Shown in pieces: positions 1 to 11,808 of a DNA stretch of 64,000 nucleotides; within the stretch, counting starts at the first letter, position 1, and the number at the start of each line of letters is the position of its first letter. Both the position numbers and the translations under genes were made by a program. Source of the stretch: Lingula anatina (Eukaryota > Brachiopoda > Lingulata > Lingulida > Lingulidae); contig NW_019776046.1 in assembly GCF_001039355.2 (NCBI RefSeq), forward strand, positions 336,389 through 400,388, given 5' to 3'. The notes under the pieces were generated by a model. The model searched no databases, was not told the DNA's origin, and saw only the letters and a program-made list of their open reading frames with translations.

Positions 1-2
1 TG

Positions 3-1703
3 GAATGGTTCGAAATGAATAAACTTTTAGGTATTGGGAATTTTATCATGTATGACGGGGGTGTCACAGGCAAGGCTAAGAGGGTCTTCGATTATTATTC
101 CAGCACAGGAGCCTTAACTCTCATAACGGACATGTTTTCCTCGTTCGTGATTAACAAGGCCGAGTCCATCATACCGTACGCCTTCGTGTCAAGGCGAGAG
201 GAGAAGCAAAAAGCACAACTCTTACAGGCAGAACTAGCGAGTATCAACAACTGCATATACCGCTTTAAAGATAAATATAACCACATTTTAGTGATCGATC
301 TTGATGATGTCCTCATTCCTTCCAACGAAGAACCCATCACGAAACTTCTTGAGCGTTTAGTCCAGTGGCAACCTAAGGCCTCGGCATACGCGTTCCAATC
401 TGTTCACCACTTCACAGACTTCGGTTCCAGCGATACCACTCACAAGATCCCCACCTATCTCCATATGCTGCGTCACTTAAGGCGTACCGAGGTGGACTGG
501 TTTCAGGCCAAGAGCATCCTTGTACCTGATAGGGTGTACACCGCCAATTGGCACAAACCACGACCACTAAGACCGCAGAAGGACACAATTCAGAAGGTCG
601 AGGAAAGAGCTGGTTTCATCCACCATTATCGTGACCACTGCAATTATTGGTTCTCTGATAGACCTTGTAGCAAAGTGCTCAAATCTTGGACGGTTGATTC
701 TATTGTGCCTCGATATAAAGATCGTTTGGATGCCAACGTGTTAAAGATTCTTAAGAAGCTAAACCTACTGGATAGCGTTGGTAACGGCAAATTTCCTTCT
801 TACAAAATGGATTCATTTGAAGGAAGTCAGCCCAAGAGACTAGGCTTAGGAAGTGATAAAGAAAACGTAAAGCCAAAATTTAGCATTAATTCTGCCAACA
901 TCCCCTCAACAAAACGCCCTTTCCTAAGTGCCGACGATGTAAATACACAGCCAAAGTCAAGGGTGACTTCCCTTGGCGCAAATACCATCAGACCCCAAAC
1001 TTTAAGTGGCAGTCGAGACAACGAGCATTTGCCAGCAGAGGCAAAGTCTCTTGGCAGGCGTCCCACTACAAGAAGACCAACAGCAAGAGAATACCAAGAC
1101 AACAAACAAACACAACCAAATTCTTTTGGCAGGCGTTCCACTACAAAACGACCAGCAGTAAGAGAATACCAAGACAACAAACAAACACAACCAAATCCTT
1201 TTGGCAGGCGTCCCACTACAAGACGACCAGTAGCAAGAGAATACCAAGACAACAAACAAACACAACCAAATCTTCTTGACAGGCGTCCCACTACAAAACG
1301 ACCAGCAGTAAGAGAATACCAAGACAACAGACAATCACATCCAGAAACCAATCCTCCTAGCAGGCGTCCTGCTGCAGGAGAACGCCAAGATAACGGGCAA
1401 TTCGAACCACAGAATTGGCCTCTGGGCATGCGTTATACTACAAGAAGCCCAGTTTTAGATACCAATCCTGGAAAAGCAAAACTAAACATAAATTCTGTAA
1501 ATCAGCGCCGTACAAAACGACCTCCCATGGTTAAACCGGGCAACGGAACATATGCAACGGTCTTAAACATGGGACAAAATGTCCCGAAAGAGGCCTGGCC
1601 AAAGTCAGTGAATCGAAATCGAACTCTAGACAAGTCAAAAGACGGTGAACGAAAAAGTGTCCCAGGAATATCTCGAAATCAGCTATATGATAAAAGCAAG
1701 TAG
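3..1703 (+). CDS. Glycosyltransferase family 92 (GT92/DUF23) protein, 5' end outside window
   Basis: GT92 enzymes are Golgi type II membrane glycosyltransferases; C. elegans GALT-1, a galactosyltransferase, is the studied member. The frame is already open at base 3 (EWFE before the first Met at 15), and the same WFEM motif lies deep inside the complete paralogue at 14478-16343, so the membrane anchor and stem lie outside the window. Counting from base 15, the likely metal/nucleotide-sugar motif is D95-L-D-D98, followed by the conserved TANWH motif and the HHYRDHC cysteine/histidine segment. After about residue 260 the protein leaves the family and continues as a basic, Pro/Thr/Arg-rich tail of about 300 residues with 25-residue repeats, absent from the paralogue. 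The tail is odd for this family and could be an O-glycosylated stalk. Acceptor and donor sugars cannot be read from sequence. Confidence 0.9.
   Translation, partial: EWFEMNKLLGIGNFIMYDGGVTGKAKRVFDYYSSTGALTLITDMFSSFVINKAESIIPYAFVSRREEKQKAQLLQAELASINNCIYRFKDKYNHILVIDLDDVLIPSNEEPITKLLERLVQWQPKASAYAFQSVHHFTDFGSSDTTHKIPTYLHMLRHLRRTEVDWFQAKSILVPDRVYTANWHKPRPLRPQKDTIQKVEERAGFIHHYRDHCNYWFSDRPCSKVLKSWTVDSIVPRYKDRLDANVLKILKKLNLLDSVGNGKFPSYKMDSFEGSQPKRLGLGSDKENVKPKFSINSANIPSTKRPFLSADDVNTQPKSRVTSLGANTIRPQTLSGSRDNEHLPAEAKSLGRRPTTRRPTAREYQDNKQTQPNSFGRRSTTKRPAVREYQDNKQTQPNPFGRRPTTRRPVAREYQDNKQTQPNLLDRRPTTKRPAVREYQDNRQSHPETNPPSRRPAAGERQDNGQFEPQNWPLGMRYTTRSPVLDTNPGKAKLNINSVNQRRTKRPPMVKPGNGTYATVLNMGQNVPKEAWPKSVNRNRTLDKSKDGERKSVPGISRNQLYDKSK
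1053..1433 (+). repeat. In-frame 75-bp coding minisatellite
   Basis: Units begin at 1053, 1128, 1203 and 1278, exactly 75 bp (25 codons) apart, followed by a degenerate unit from about 1359 that carries a 6-bp length change. Each unit encodes a GRRPTT..RP..REYQDNKQTQPN-like peptide. All length changes are multiples of three, so the frame of the GT92 tail is kept. Confidence 0.93.
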
Positions 1704-2114
1704 CTCAAGAACGTGCCTTAACCAAAAGGAATAATTTCCCAAACTTACCACTTGCTAACTAGAGAGAAAGGATATCAAAAGAATGAGCTCACACCATGTT
1801 ATTGGGTGGTTAAAAAAGATGTTGACATTTTTGATGACGTAGCCTTTTTCTACTAGAAGACAATCTTCACAATGTTTTCCATAGACCCGTCTTACAGACA
1901 TGTAAGTTTTATGTGGTGAAAGTTTTGGTTTTTTTTTTACTTGTATACCATCATTTTGCCAGCACATCTCAATAGTTTATAATGTGCTCGTTCCAAGCAT
2001 CTTGGCGCCAAATCACTGTGGATATACTCGCACAATGAAGTTTGTACTGATAGTGTGCAACATGTCGTGGGAATTTCTTCTGATCTTCGTTGAAATGTTA
2101 TTCTTGAGAGCATC

Positions 2115-2120
2115 AATAAA
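2115..2120 (+). terminator. Candidate poly(A) signal of the first GT92 gene
   Basis: AATAAA lies 412 nt after the stop codon at 1703 and is the first perfect hexamer on this strand. Use is inferred. Confidence 0.4.
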
Positions 2121-3480
2121 TTGAGAATTGTTGATATAGGCACTGTCTTCTAGGTTTCCTTACAGAAAACAATCTATGATAAACTTTTTTTGCGATAAAT
2201 GTCTGTTAGACGGGTCTATGAAAAAATTGCTCATTTTGTCTTTTGGTGGATAAATTATTTTTCAGAAATGTAAACACTTTTTGGGTCACTCTGTATAACG
2301 CTCTACTCGATATGTTAGCTGTTAAGTCTTGTATCAATGTTTTAGATATTTTACAAACATAGCCATTTTGTACGCGGAGACATTTTTATTGCGAATTTAC
2401 GTTTTCTGGGGCTCCTTCATTTATGGAAACAAATACTGAAACGTTAAGAAGCAGTTTATGGATAAGGGTGTCTATTTATTTTAAAAAAACTATATTAAAA
2501 CCGCACTGGGGTGGATGACACAAACAGCACCGCTGACAAAACTGATCTATGTAACTTAGAAGTGCTGATTCACTGTATGCCGCCCAACGCGTAATATTGT
2601 GAGATTTATCTGCGGCTGTGCACATTACATCTAAATACAGATAGATAGAGAAGCAATACTCAGACGAAATGTGTCATGGACCCACAACTTCAGCAGAAAC
2701 ATTAATATCATTCAGGATTGACATGCAATATTCAAGTCGCATTGTGATACATTTTAAGAGGTTTTTGCCTACATGCTGTATATATGTATGTGTACTTTTT
2801 TGTCTGTGCTTGTGTGTGTTTAAAACAATTAGGGGATTATTAAAAAATCAGTTAAAACCTTACTGTAAAATGTAGTTAATTGGGCAATATATCTTATTAG
2901 AATGTTTTAATAGCAAATAAAAGGCAAACAATGATATTAGTATAGATGAATTCACCTATCAGTTGGCCTGACATTTATCCATGCATGTTAAACATGTTCT
3001 GATATTGCCTCTTATCTTACTCTATCTTCCTCTTTCCTTCCCCCCCCCCCCCTCCAATCCCACCCAAACACTCACACGTGGGACGCGGGCGAAAACACGA
3101 ATACAATTGTATATTACGTAACTAACTTTTTTAATTTGCATTTTCTATAAGATTGCGCAAAATAAACTGATTCTTTTAATTCAACAATGTATAATATTCT
3201 ACCTCGTAATTCTATACGTTGAGCAAATTCCGTGTCCATTTAATTTCCAGACCAGTAGTGATTTTAATGAGGGCATTAAAATAAATCATTTGACTCAACT
3301 GTCGCATTTGATCCTTTAACTTCAACGTTTGAGCTTGATGTGATTGAAAATGATAAGTGAAAGCAGGCGTCCATTCTATTTATTATAATCTAAGTACTCT
3401 GACGCTAAATTCCTTGAGCTATCTATATTTGATAATATACTGTATGAAAACGAGATGCTTGCGGTTGAAGAGACTTATCC

Positions 3481-3545
3481 TGCATATTGCAAATTACAAT
3501 GAGAGCGGTTTATAATGACTCTTATAAAATGTTCTCCTGGGATAA
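3481..3545 (+). repeat. Dispersed repeat, copy 1 (inverted partner at 5045-5109)
   Basis: About 65 bp, including a gagagcggtttataatg core, reappears as a near-perfect reverse complement at 5045-5109. The spacing of about 1.5 kb suggests either the two ends of one element or two copies of a small repeat. Confidence 0.7.
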
Positions 3546-4823
3546 TTTGCAAACGATTCTATTACAAGGTTCGTTAATGACGGTTGTGGCGTCTGTCATT
3601 TTATAAAAGTGCAGTTGTAATAGTGCCCAGGTTGACGAATGTGACACCGTAGATAAACGTAAATATTGATTTTCGACAAAGGTTTGAGTCAATTTGACTG
3701 ACGAATCGTCCTATCCATCAGACGCTTTTGAAAATGAAAACAAGAGTGCGTTGCAAAAGAGTTAAAGCTATTAACCCTGATAATAAAATATTGCTTAGTG
3801 ATGTAATTGTGTGTATGATGTCCTATTGTTTGTCTCATTAAATATTGATTGTTGGCTTAAGTTTCTATTATACCATTGCACCATGTTCTTATTTTAATTT
3901 ACTAGCAGTGATCAGATGGTTGTTACACTTGTATATTAATTTTGTTTTTGTCATACTACATGAGTTGCTACGTGTGGTTATCTTATTAATATAAATTGTA
4001 AAATGCAATATGGGCCGGTGGCCTAAATTACTGGAATAAATTATCTTTTGAAATCATCTCCAAAAAAAACATGCCCGTTAATACATCTATTTAAAGGCAA
4101 GGAGTCAGTGACCGTACACAAACGAATGAGGCAAACGGTAAATGTGTCTGCGACAGTGCGAAAAAATAGTTTTTTAATGAGATGTACCTGCAAATCCCCT
4201 TTTTCAGAATGAAAAAGAGCAATAAACAGGTAAAAAGGAGCTGGATGCTCATGCCCCCTAACAATTAATTCAGAATTTAAGTTAACAGATACAGGTGTTA
4301 CAAAGTGCCGGGTTGAAGATGCGAGAAGACGGCGATATTTATATATTCCCAAAATTAGTTTAAAACGTCGACGAATTACGTGGTATGATACAACAACTTA
4401 ACTGAGATGTGGGAAGAAATTGTTTTAAAACTATAAAAGTCACCACGAAAGGCAATAAGTCAAGTAAATGTGCAAGAGAAAAATGCATTTTATATCAACC
4501 GTTCCAAACACAGCCGTCATCAGTCGAATGCATTTTTATATATCGTAACATATTCACGTTAATGCCCTTAAAGAGAAAATAAATGACTGGTATAAAGGCA
4601 AATGAATCTGAATTAATTCGAATATGTCAGACGAACACTGCATTAAGGCAATGTTTTTCAGCTTAAATGTTGTGAAGAAAATATGAAGCCACCGGTAATA
4701 ACCTATCGTAAACATAAACATTACTAAATCAACGTGAGAAAATTACACGGATCCTAGCCTGGGTATTTAACTTTAGGCTGTACGTTGTCCAAATTTACAG
4801 CACTCTCAGATGGAGCATATCTT

Positions 4824-4999
4824 AGGCCGCATTCAGAAAAGTGGACTAACTAGTCCGAGGGTCAAATATGGCGACCCACTAAAAAGCTTGCCGTCTAATC
4901 CGCTAATAGACATTGCGTAGATTCCCCGTGGGGAAGTATTCAAGCGGATCGGCCATATTTGACCCTCGGACTAGTTAGTCCACTGTTCTGAATGCGGCC
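4824..4999. mobile_element. Palindromic MITE, family A, copy 1
   Basis: The two ends are inverted repeats of about 50 bp (ggccgcattcagaa...gtggactaactagtccgagg against its complement near 4968-4999). The centre carries a cccc-gtgg-gg palindrome. It has no coding capacity. Related copies lie at 30431-30611 and 38950-39135. Confidence 0.85.
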
Positions 5000-5044
5000 T
5001 TAATCGACTTAGGTGACGACAATCCACAGCATTAAAGCGCACTA

Positions 5045-5109
5045 TATCCCAGGAGAAAATTTTATAAGGCAGACATTATAAACCGCTCTCATTGCAATTT
5101 GCAATATAA
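5045..5109 (-). repeat. Dispersed repeat, copy 2 (inverted partner at 3481-3545)
   Basis: This is the reverse complement of 3481-3545 with a few mismatches; the shared block includes cattataaaccgctctcatt. Confidence 0.7.
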
Positions 5110-5145
5110 CCACCAAAGGCTTCTAAAGCGCCTGATATCCCACGC

Positions 5146-5186
5146 TGTAATTTCTTAGTACACTGTAAGCGTACTAAGAAATTACA
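5146..5186. repeat. Perfect hairpin, 16-bp stem
   Basis: tgtaatttcttagtac is followed after 9 nt by its exact reverse complement. It sits next to the dispersed repeat at 5045-5109 and may be part of a larger MITE. Confidence 0.75.
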
Positions 5187-5189
5187 CCC

Positions 5190-6128
5190 CAGATAAACAA
5201 CGATCTGAATACCAAATACGGCTGACACTTGAGGTGTAAGAATATACACCCATAACGGCGTCACTGTCTAAGCTACCTAGGCTATTTGTAGCTCTCCTAG
5301 CTCAGCTAAAAGGAAGAAGTTATGTTTTTAGTGGACAATGTTTTTTAGTTATTTTTATCACTCTCTTATAGTGCACGTACAATCCAACTTATAGTTGCAA
5401 AAATAAATAGTATCGATATTACAGCGCAAATTTTCTCTTGCATTTGAGCAGCCCTTCGGGTCAACCGCGTAAAACCAGTAATTATACTTTAAATTCTTGG
5501 TAACTTTAGAGAAAAAAAACGCCCTTGAGAGATTTGACTTTATGAGATTTAATAACCATCTGCCCCCTTTCTTTATTATACTGTGATTCACCACCATGTA
5601 ACAGTAGCCGGTATTTGGGGTGGGTGGGTGAGATTGGGGGAGGGGGGGGGGGGCTAATCAGATGAAGCAGGTACTTGTGTAAACACCGCTGTAGACACGG
5701 AACTCTTCCACATATTAAAATAAGCTGCTCTCGGCAATATCCCATCTTTCAAAACGTTGATAGTCTATCTCATTATCATAATGTTCAAAAATTTCATGAG
5801 CGTGGATTAACGTGGGGTTATAAAGATCTACGCCGGTGACACAACACGCGGTCACTTCTTCGAGAATAATCCACGAGGCTGATTAAGGAGTGATAAAACA
5901 GAGATGTACCTTTCCACTTTGTCAGATCACATTCATAGTTTTCCAGGATAATCCCCGCTAACGCCAGCTCTCAGCGTCGTGGTAATGCGGCTTTGTGAGA
6001 TGAAAAGGAGAAGTAAGTACGATATGAATGTCGTTTATTTATCTCATTTTTAGCATTATGCTGATTTCAAGTGTTATTCTGTGACAAGTAAGTAAAGAGG
6101 GTATGGTTCGCTGGTTTTCATTTCTTTT
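5190..6128. other. Intergenic stretch, no gene seen
   Basis: Apart from a poly-G run near 5640-5653, no coding potential, RNA gene or repeat with clear ends is visible. Confidence 0.55.
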
Positions 6129-6345
6129 AAACCCCCTTTACACCGGACGGCATCCTCTCTGCGTCCTTTGTGCGACCATGAAACTGGCATCGCTGTGGTC
6201 GTAGAAAGGAGGGACTAGCATCGCTTTGGTTGCAGAATGAATGCTTAATGTTTGGCCAGTTGTATTTAAAAGATATTATTTTTTACTCTCAAACCGGGCC
6301 GTACTAAGGGCGCAGAAATGACGCCGTCTAGTGTAAAGGGGGCTT
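6129..6345. mobile_element. MITE, family B, copy 1
   Basis: Ends are inverted repeats: aaacccccttta-caccggacggc at left and acgccgtctagtgtaaaggg at right. Internal motifs (ccatgaaactggcatcg, gttgcagaatgaatgct) are shared with copies at 20751-20946 and, inverted, at 34900-35116. There is no open reading frame of note. Confidence 0.85.
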
Positions 6346-7010
6346 TAGATGCTTGAATATTGAACCACAATGTTACATATACATGTATTGTTAAGCATTT
6401 GTTGTCTGACTTATCAAACTAGAATGTAACCTTTTAGGTTTATGTAAACATCGTTGTTTAGTGTCGCCAGTTAGGAATCACTCATTCTATGAATACAGAA
6501 GAATTTTAGAGTGAGACTTGGTTGAAGTAATCGATCCACTTAAATAAAGTGAGCATTGATAAGAATCACACAGTGTAAAAAACATGTCTGACGTACATGT
6601 ACTAGTATAGAGATATAATATTTCATTTAAAGAGTGTGCTGTCAATTTTTGAAATACCCTTTCTGCTTTAGCGATTTTGATAAAAAATGTAATTCTAAAT
6701 CTAAAAACATATCTAGGTGAAAAATATGAGAAAAAGGATTGGTTGGGGTTGGGGGTTGGGGTAGTCCAGCTTGTTTTCAAGACATAGCGTCCCGCAATAT
6801 GTCATTTTTATTGAATTGCGATTTATCTCAGGTCGCAGTGGTCTAAAATTGTGGTCTTAAAGTTTGGACTAATCTTTAGACTCAGACTGAAGTTCTTAGC
6901 TGGAGTTTTGTGCCTGCTTCTTTGTTTTCTCCGCTTCATTGATAACTGTGACATTTTCACACTCGAGTGCCTGAAATATACACGTATTCAGAATCACTTA
7001 ATACAATATA

Positions 7011-7360
7011 CACACACTGGACAAAAGAAGTGTCACCCCCTAACTCAGAGTAATGAAAGTAGGTNATATTCAGTGTTTCATGCTTGGGCCAGCATAAGCC
7101 CTGAACGCATCAGACAATTAAATGAATCCTTGCTTCGTAGACTGGCACCTATTATTAGGTCACGTGGCTATGCCACTAAGTACTAATTTTGGACTTGAAA
7201 CTACATATTTTGGTAGAATGTATATTTTGTTCTCATTTTGTGATTTTTTGTGATTTTTTGATGTTAATAAAATGATACCAGGAGCATATCATTCCACAGT
7301 CATTTATCTCCCCCATAGTATTGGCTCAGTAGGGGTGACACTTCTTTTGTCCAGTGTGTG
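7011..7360 (+). mobile_element. Tc1/mariner-type element, internally deleted or gapped
   Basis: Perfect 29-bp terminal inverted repeats start cacacactggacaaaag and are flanked on both sides by TA (7009-7010 and 7361-7362), the Tc1/mariner target duplication. The interior encodes a peptide like the C-terminus of Tc1 transposases (WASISPERIRQLNESLLRRL, ending near 7186). A single N at 7065 interrupts the interior, so the missing transposase may be an assembly loss rather than a real deletion. Confidence 0.85.
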
Positions 7361-7372
7361 TAGAATCACTTA

Positions 7373-7575
7373 GGGCGCATTCCCAGAGATTTTAGATCTA
7401 TCTATCCCCGTGGGGAGTCTCACTAGATTACTGTCAGATAATCCGGCTTAAATGTCCGCCCCGCCTACTACAAGCTGTAAGGGGGTAATTAACTTTCGTG
7501 CCCGCTCGGCTGACAGCTATTTAGCGTGAACCCCCATAGAGTTAGGTCGATCTAATCTATGGGAATGGGGTCTTA
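7373..7575. mobile_element. Palindromic MITE, family C, copy 1
   Basis: It starts gggcgcattcccagag and ends ctatgggaatgggg. The left half carries ccccgtggggagtctcacta and the right half gcgtgaacccccatagagtt. It matches the reverse complement of 50726-50934, and related copies lie at 11809, 45520, 50946 and 53939. Confidence 0.85.
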
Positions 7576-9364
7576 ATCAATAAGTCAGACATACTGCCTG
7601 GATGTATAGTGTGATAAATGTAGCAAAATAAAGCACCGGAAAATATCTCCGATCATGATTGAATGATCTTTGTAGGAGTGCCAAAAGCAATAAAGGCTTG
7701 TTTTGACGCTTATTGAAAGACTAGTTACTCACTTGTATACATAAAACCATTCTAAAAGCGCCTATATCGCTACATTTACACAGTAAAAGACACGGTTGCA
7801 CAACAGTATAATGCTCGATACTTTTTTTTCTCGGACACCAGTTCATTACTTTGCTCTCCTCGAGGGAAGGCCGTTTACTTATCCGTCGGCTGGCTGATTA
7901 ACTTGGTACTGAAACATTATCGTTTGAGACAATATCTCTACATTTATGACGCATACCATAATCATTTAATTAAGGAAAAAGGGAAATTCGTGACTTTTGA
8001 CCCCGTTAATTGTGATTCAATGTATATAAACCGAAATATTGATACTGGGTCCAGGGTATCATTTTCTCTGTGCTTATATTACCTAATATCACCTGGCTTT
8101 AACTGTATATATAATGATCGGTAAGTTATGCTCAAAACGGACTTGAATAAAAACTTGTTTGCTTTGCGATCAATTAAGATCCCCGAATAACTGAACAGCT
8201 TTTATCCATAGGTTGCCGTATTTGTTAAAGCTTTATAGAACAGAGAAACACATAAAAGAGGTTATGCCAGTGCTTTTAATTCGAAACTTTTCGCTAGACG
8301 GCTTCTGTGCCAATCCCTGGATTATGACCTGTATATGTTTAATAAAGCGCTCATTATGCAAGCTTCACAATGGTTATGTTGAAAGAAACTGCTGTGCACC
8401 CGCCAGTGACGACTGCGAGAGGAGAAAATCCTTAAGGTATGCATCACGTGGTATGCACCGGTAATAATTTGTCCATGCAGTTCACGAGTAGTGACCCAGA
8501 ACAGGGTGACATGAACGGGTTTTATTGACGCTGTGAGACACAGTCGATAATTTCAGCTAAAGAAGAACAGGAGGCATTGACGGGGACACCCCAAGGTAAG
8601 GAGGTTGGACGGATGCAAATAGGCACAGTTTACTGGCAAATGTACATGTATGGGGACGTAATGTACATTTTTACGTGCAGCCATGTGCTGGTTATTTGTT
8701 TCTCATTTCAAATAATACTAGTTGCTAGTTGACCTTTACAATAACCAGCCAAACCAGAGCTGCGGTGTTTGTATAATTTCAACGCAGCTCATTGAATTAA
8801 GTGCTATACAATCACTGCGTGTATTAATTGTACGTGTGGCTGGCGGGGAAAAGTTGGCGTAACCCCAGTAGCACTGTACCAGTAGTTGTTGTGTTGCCGT
8901 TCTCGAAAGACATACCCCCCCCCCCCACGGAGGTCTCCCCAAAATGCTCTTCAGCGGTCGATCCATCAAAACAACTTGCATTTGATTTATAAATAGGCTC
9001 TATAAACACAGTACGTGTACAATAGCACATTACATGTTGTTATGCTAGTAGCACTTACAGTAGTTCATTTGTTTTAGTGACTAGCCCATTCCCTCATGCC
9101 CAAGCCATTCTAAATATAAGTCACCAAGGACCAATGTCCCATGATTATGAGGGCACCATGCAATCTGCGTCTGTGATAATTATACTTTGTGCTTATATGC
9201 TCTTATTAATAACATATGTAAGTACCGAACACTACCCCATCTGAGAAAAAGAAAACAATATTGTCTGGACAAAAGGCAATACTATAAGCAACTGGTGCTG
9301 TGAGTTTATGCAAAAGTACGACTGGTGAATTAAAATGTATATCTCATATTGAATGTTTTACAAA
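7576..9364. other. Intergenic stretch, no gene seen
   Basis: No coding exon recognised. A poly-C run lies near 8916-8928. Short open frames, for example at 8213-8464, lack family motifs and are probably chance. Confidence 0.55.
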
Positions 9365-9508
9365 TCCGAAATTTGAATCCTTACACATACGGTGCTGGAG
9401 GGGGGTGTCCACAGTTGTCACAATACCATTTGCAGGNTCCGAAATTTGAATCCTTACACATACGGTGCTGGAGGGGGTGTCCACAGTTGTCACAATACCG
9501 TTTGCAGG
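9365..9508. repeat. Tandem 72/71-bp duplication around a single N
   Basis: 9365-9436 and 9438-9508 are the same sequence apart from one G-run length change and one substitution, with one N (9437) between them. This is the pattern expected when two overlapping contigs are joined without merging, so it is probably an assembly artefact. Confidence 0.8.
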
Positions 9509-9672
9509 CCCGTAGCCAGCAATTTCAAGGGGGGGTTCTTTTTCTGAAAAAGTGGACCTTTTACCATATAATCCACATGTACCTAGGTCAAATTTTACCC
9601 AGAGTGGACCTTTTTCCAGCAAAAATGGGGGGTTCTTTTGAACCCCCCGAACCCCCCCTGGCTATGGGCCTG
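9505..9672. mobile_element. Small inverted-repeat element (hAT-like ends)
   Basis: It begins caggcccgtagccag and ends ctggctatgggcctg, an imperfect inverted repeat, with inner G-rich and C-rich arms. The CAGG...CCTG ends resemble hAT MITEs, but I see no clean 8-bp target duplication. Confidence 0.7.
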
Positions 9673-11291
9673 ATTTGTCACATTTTTAAAATAGTCACAG
9701 TTATGCATGACAGTGTGAACAAAATTGCTATATCAGGACGGAGAAAAGGCTGGTTTCTTCGGCTCGTGCACTGGTATGTGACTCTGTCAACTTGACTTGC
9801 TTCATAATGCAGTAAGGGTTCACCTCTCGTGACATAGAAACCTATCAACAAAGAACGCTCTTATATAAACCTGCGACCCGTCACCTTACCTAATTGTTAT
9901 AATGCGCTTACCTGATAGACGGAAAGAGTGCTAGAGGTTTTTCTTCTCTAATACAGCAAGGTATGTAAAAATGAATAACGGGAATTATACAAATTTTGCA
10001 ATGAACTAATGCAGTGTGATTAAACCTACATGTTGGACACGAAATCGTGACAGAGACGCCCAGCCTGCGATAATGTGTCTCATTTGACGTTCAATCTACT
10101 ATTCTAGAACATTTGGTGTGTTTTTTACAGTTCTAATGTTGTTCTCTAATGAATGTAACAGTTCGAAAAATGTCCCAGAACAGATGAAGAACATTTTTCA
10201 TTAAAAGAGAAAAACATTTTCTTGGACAGATTGAGAGCCGCAAGTGGGCTTTAAATGAGATAAATTTTCGCAGCGGGTTACAGTGTCGTGCCGTGGGAGA
10301 ACGCAACTCAACAATCCCTAGTTAAGTATTTCGTCGTTATACATGCCAACTCGTACAAAGTAAATTACCCTAATGCTTTCATGGCGCTCACTCATCCCTT
10401 ACTGTTACTGTTAGGTGTTATTTTTCATGTGATATTAGAGGTAAAGTATTTTTTGTAATGCATATGCACACATTAATGGATGCAGACTGACAATATAAAT
10501 GGGACCCTTATAAGCCCGTATATCAAAGTATTCGGTGGTCTGGGCCCTTTATTGATTAAGAAAGGAGTACTTTACTCTTGGGGAAAAGAAATGTACAAAA
10601 AAAAATCCTACAAATAAGTTATTTTTTTCGAGTAATAAATTTACTACACTGTTAGGTGATGAGCTTCAATCTACTTCTTAATTTTTTCGAAAACAAGGCA
10701 CCCTTTTCGTTACTTATACTATATCCTCTTTACAAATGGCATTATCTTGTTAATTTTTGCAACAAAATGTTAATTGCAGATGCAGTTCGCAAGTTCTTCC
10801 CAAATCTTTTTTTTCCGTAGTCACAATTTGCACCGATATATGGAGTAGCGTCATTGTCTCAATATTGAGTCACAAAAGCCTCAACAACTGGAGTGCGGAG
10901 GAACTAATACATGTCATTCTAATCATAAATTGACACACAATAGGTGACGAGACGGCCAACATATTATCCCGCTGACCACCAAGGTTTAAAATTACAACTA
11001 CAACTATTGAATTGCAGTGGTCGACTAATTTTACAAAATATAGGCCAGATTCTTATATAAATAACCGGTATGAAATATATAGCACACAATATCAAATTCC
11101 GTCTAGAAGCTTCGTGTCACGTGTGCATCAGGGACATTAGCTTTTTAATGGGGTGATAATGAATATAAAGGAGAAAGGAGTTGCTTTGCTTGCTCCTATA
11201 TAGTCCCATTAATTATGGTCTCCTTGGTTATCTTCTACTGAATGTTGATCAGCATGTATTATCAGTTGCTTCTTCCAAGGCTGCTACTCTT
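9673..11291. other. Intergenic stretch, no gene seen
   Basis: AT-rich, with no supported exon, RNA gene or structured repeat. Confidence 0.5.

Positions 11292-11338
<47 letters not shown>
11292..11338. repeat. (ATA)n microsatellite
   Basis: An uninterrupted trinucleotide array of about 15 units. Confidence 0.95.
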
Positions 11339-11339
<1 letters not shown>

Positions 11340-11808
11340 GAATTATTAATTTATTAATTGAAATTATTAAATGGAAATGGACACCCCAACGACAAAAAGA
11401 CACAATGAAACGATATAATAATAAATACGCTTAAGAAATTACTAAACCTTTTATACTTTGAAAATTTTTCTTATGTCGTTGCATATTTCACAAAGATAAA
11501 TTTACTTCTTTAAAAAGAAGGGACTTTGTGGAAGCCCCAAAGAAAAATTTCTGATTTTTTCCCTTAAAAAATGCTTAAACTTTGTTAGAGTTTTGTCATA
11601 TGCTTTTCTATTTTTTGCTGATGCTGCTCGGTTAGCTGAAATAAGGTCTTAACTAAGCAGGATGAATTGATAATTCACTGAACGGTCTACGTCAATTAAA
11701 ATGCCAACCATCTAGGGAGCAAACATCTATCATATCTATATTCATACAAGTTCTCTCCATTTAAGGGTCGATAATTCTAGCGTGTTGATTGCAATTGATT
11801 TACACCTA

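Larger units (their letters stand above)
1704..4823. other. Intergenic stretch, no gene seen
   Basis: AT-rich sequence after the first GT92 gene. It holds the probable 3' UTR, a poly-C run near 3041-3053 and one arm of a dispersed repeat at 3481-3545. Open frames are short and show no family motif. Confidence 0.6.

Noticed and set aside
827-1429. 200-residue open frame on the minus strand
   Set aside because: It is antisense to the in-frame 75-bp repeats of the GT92 tail, which keep every frame unit-periodic; no start context or family motif.
1053-1433. CRISPR-like array
   Set aside because: Contiguous 75-bp units without unique spacers, inside a coding frame of an animal gene.
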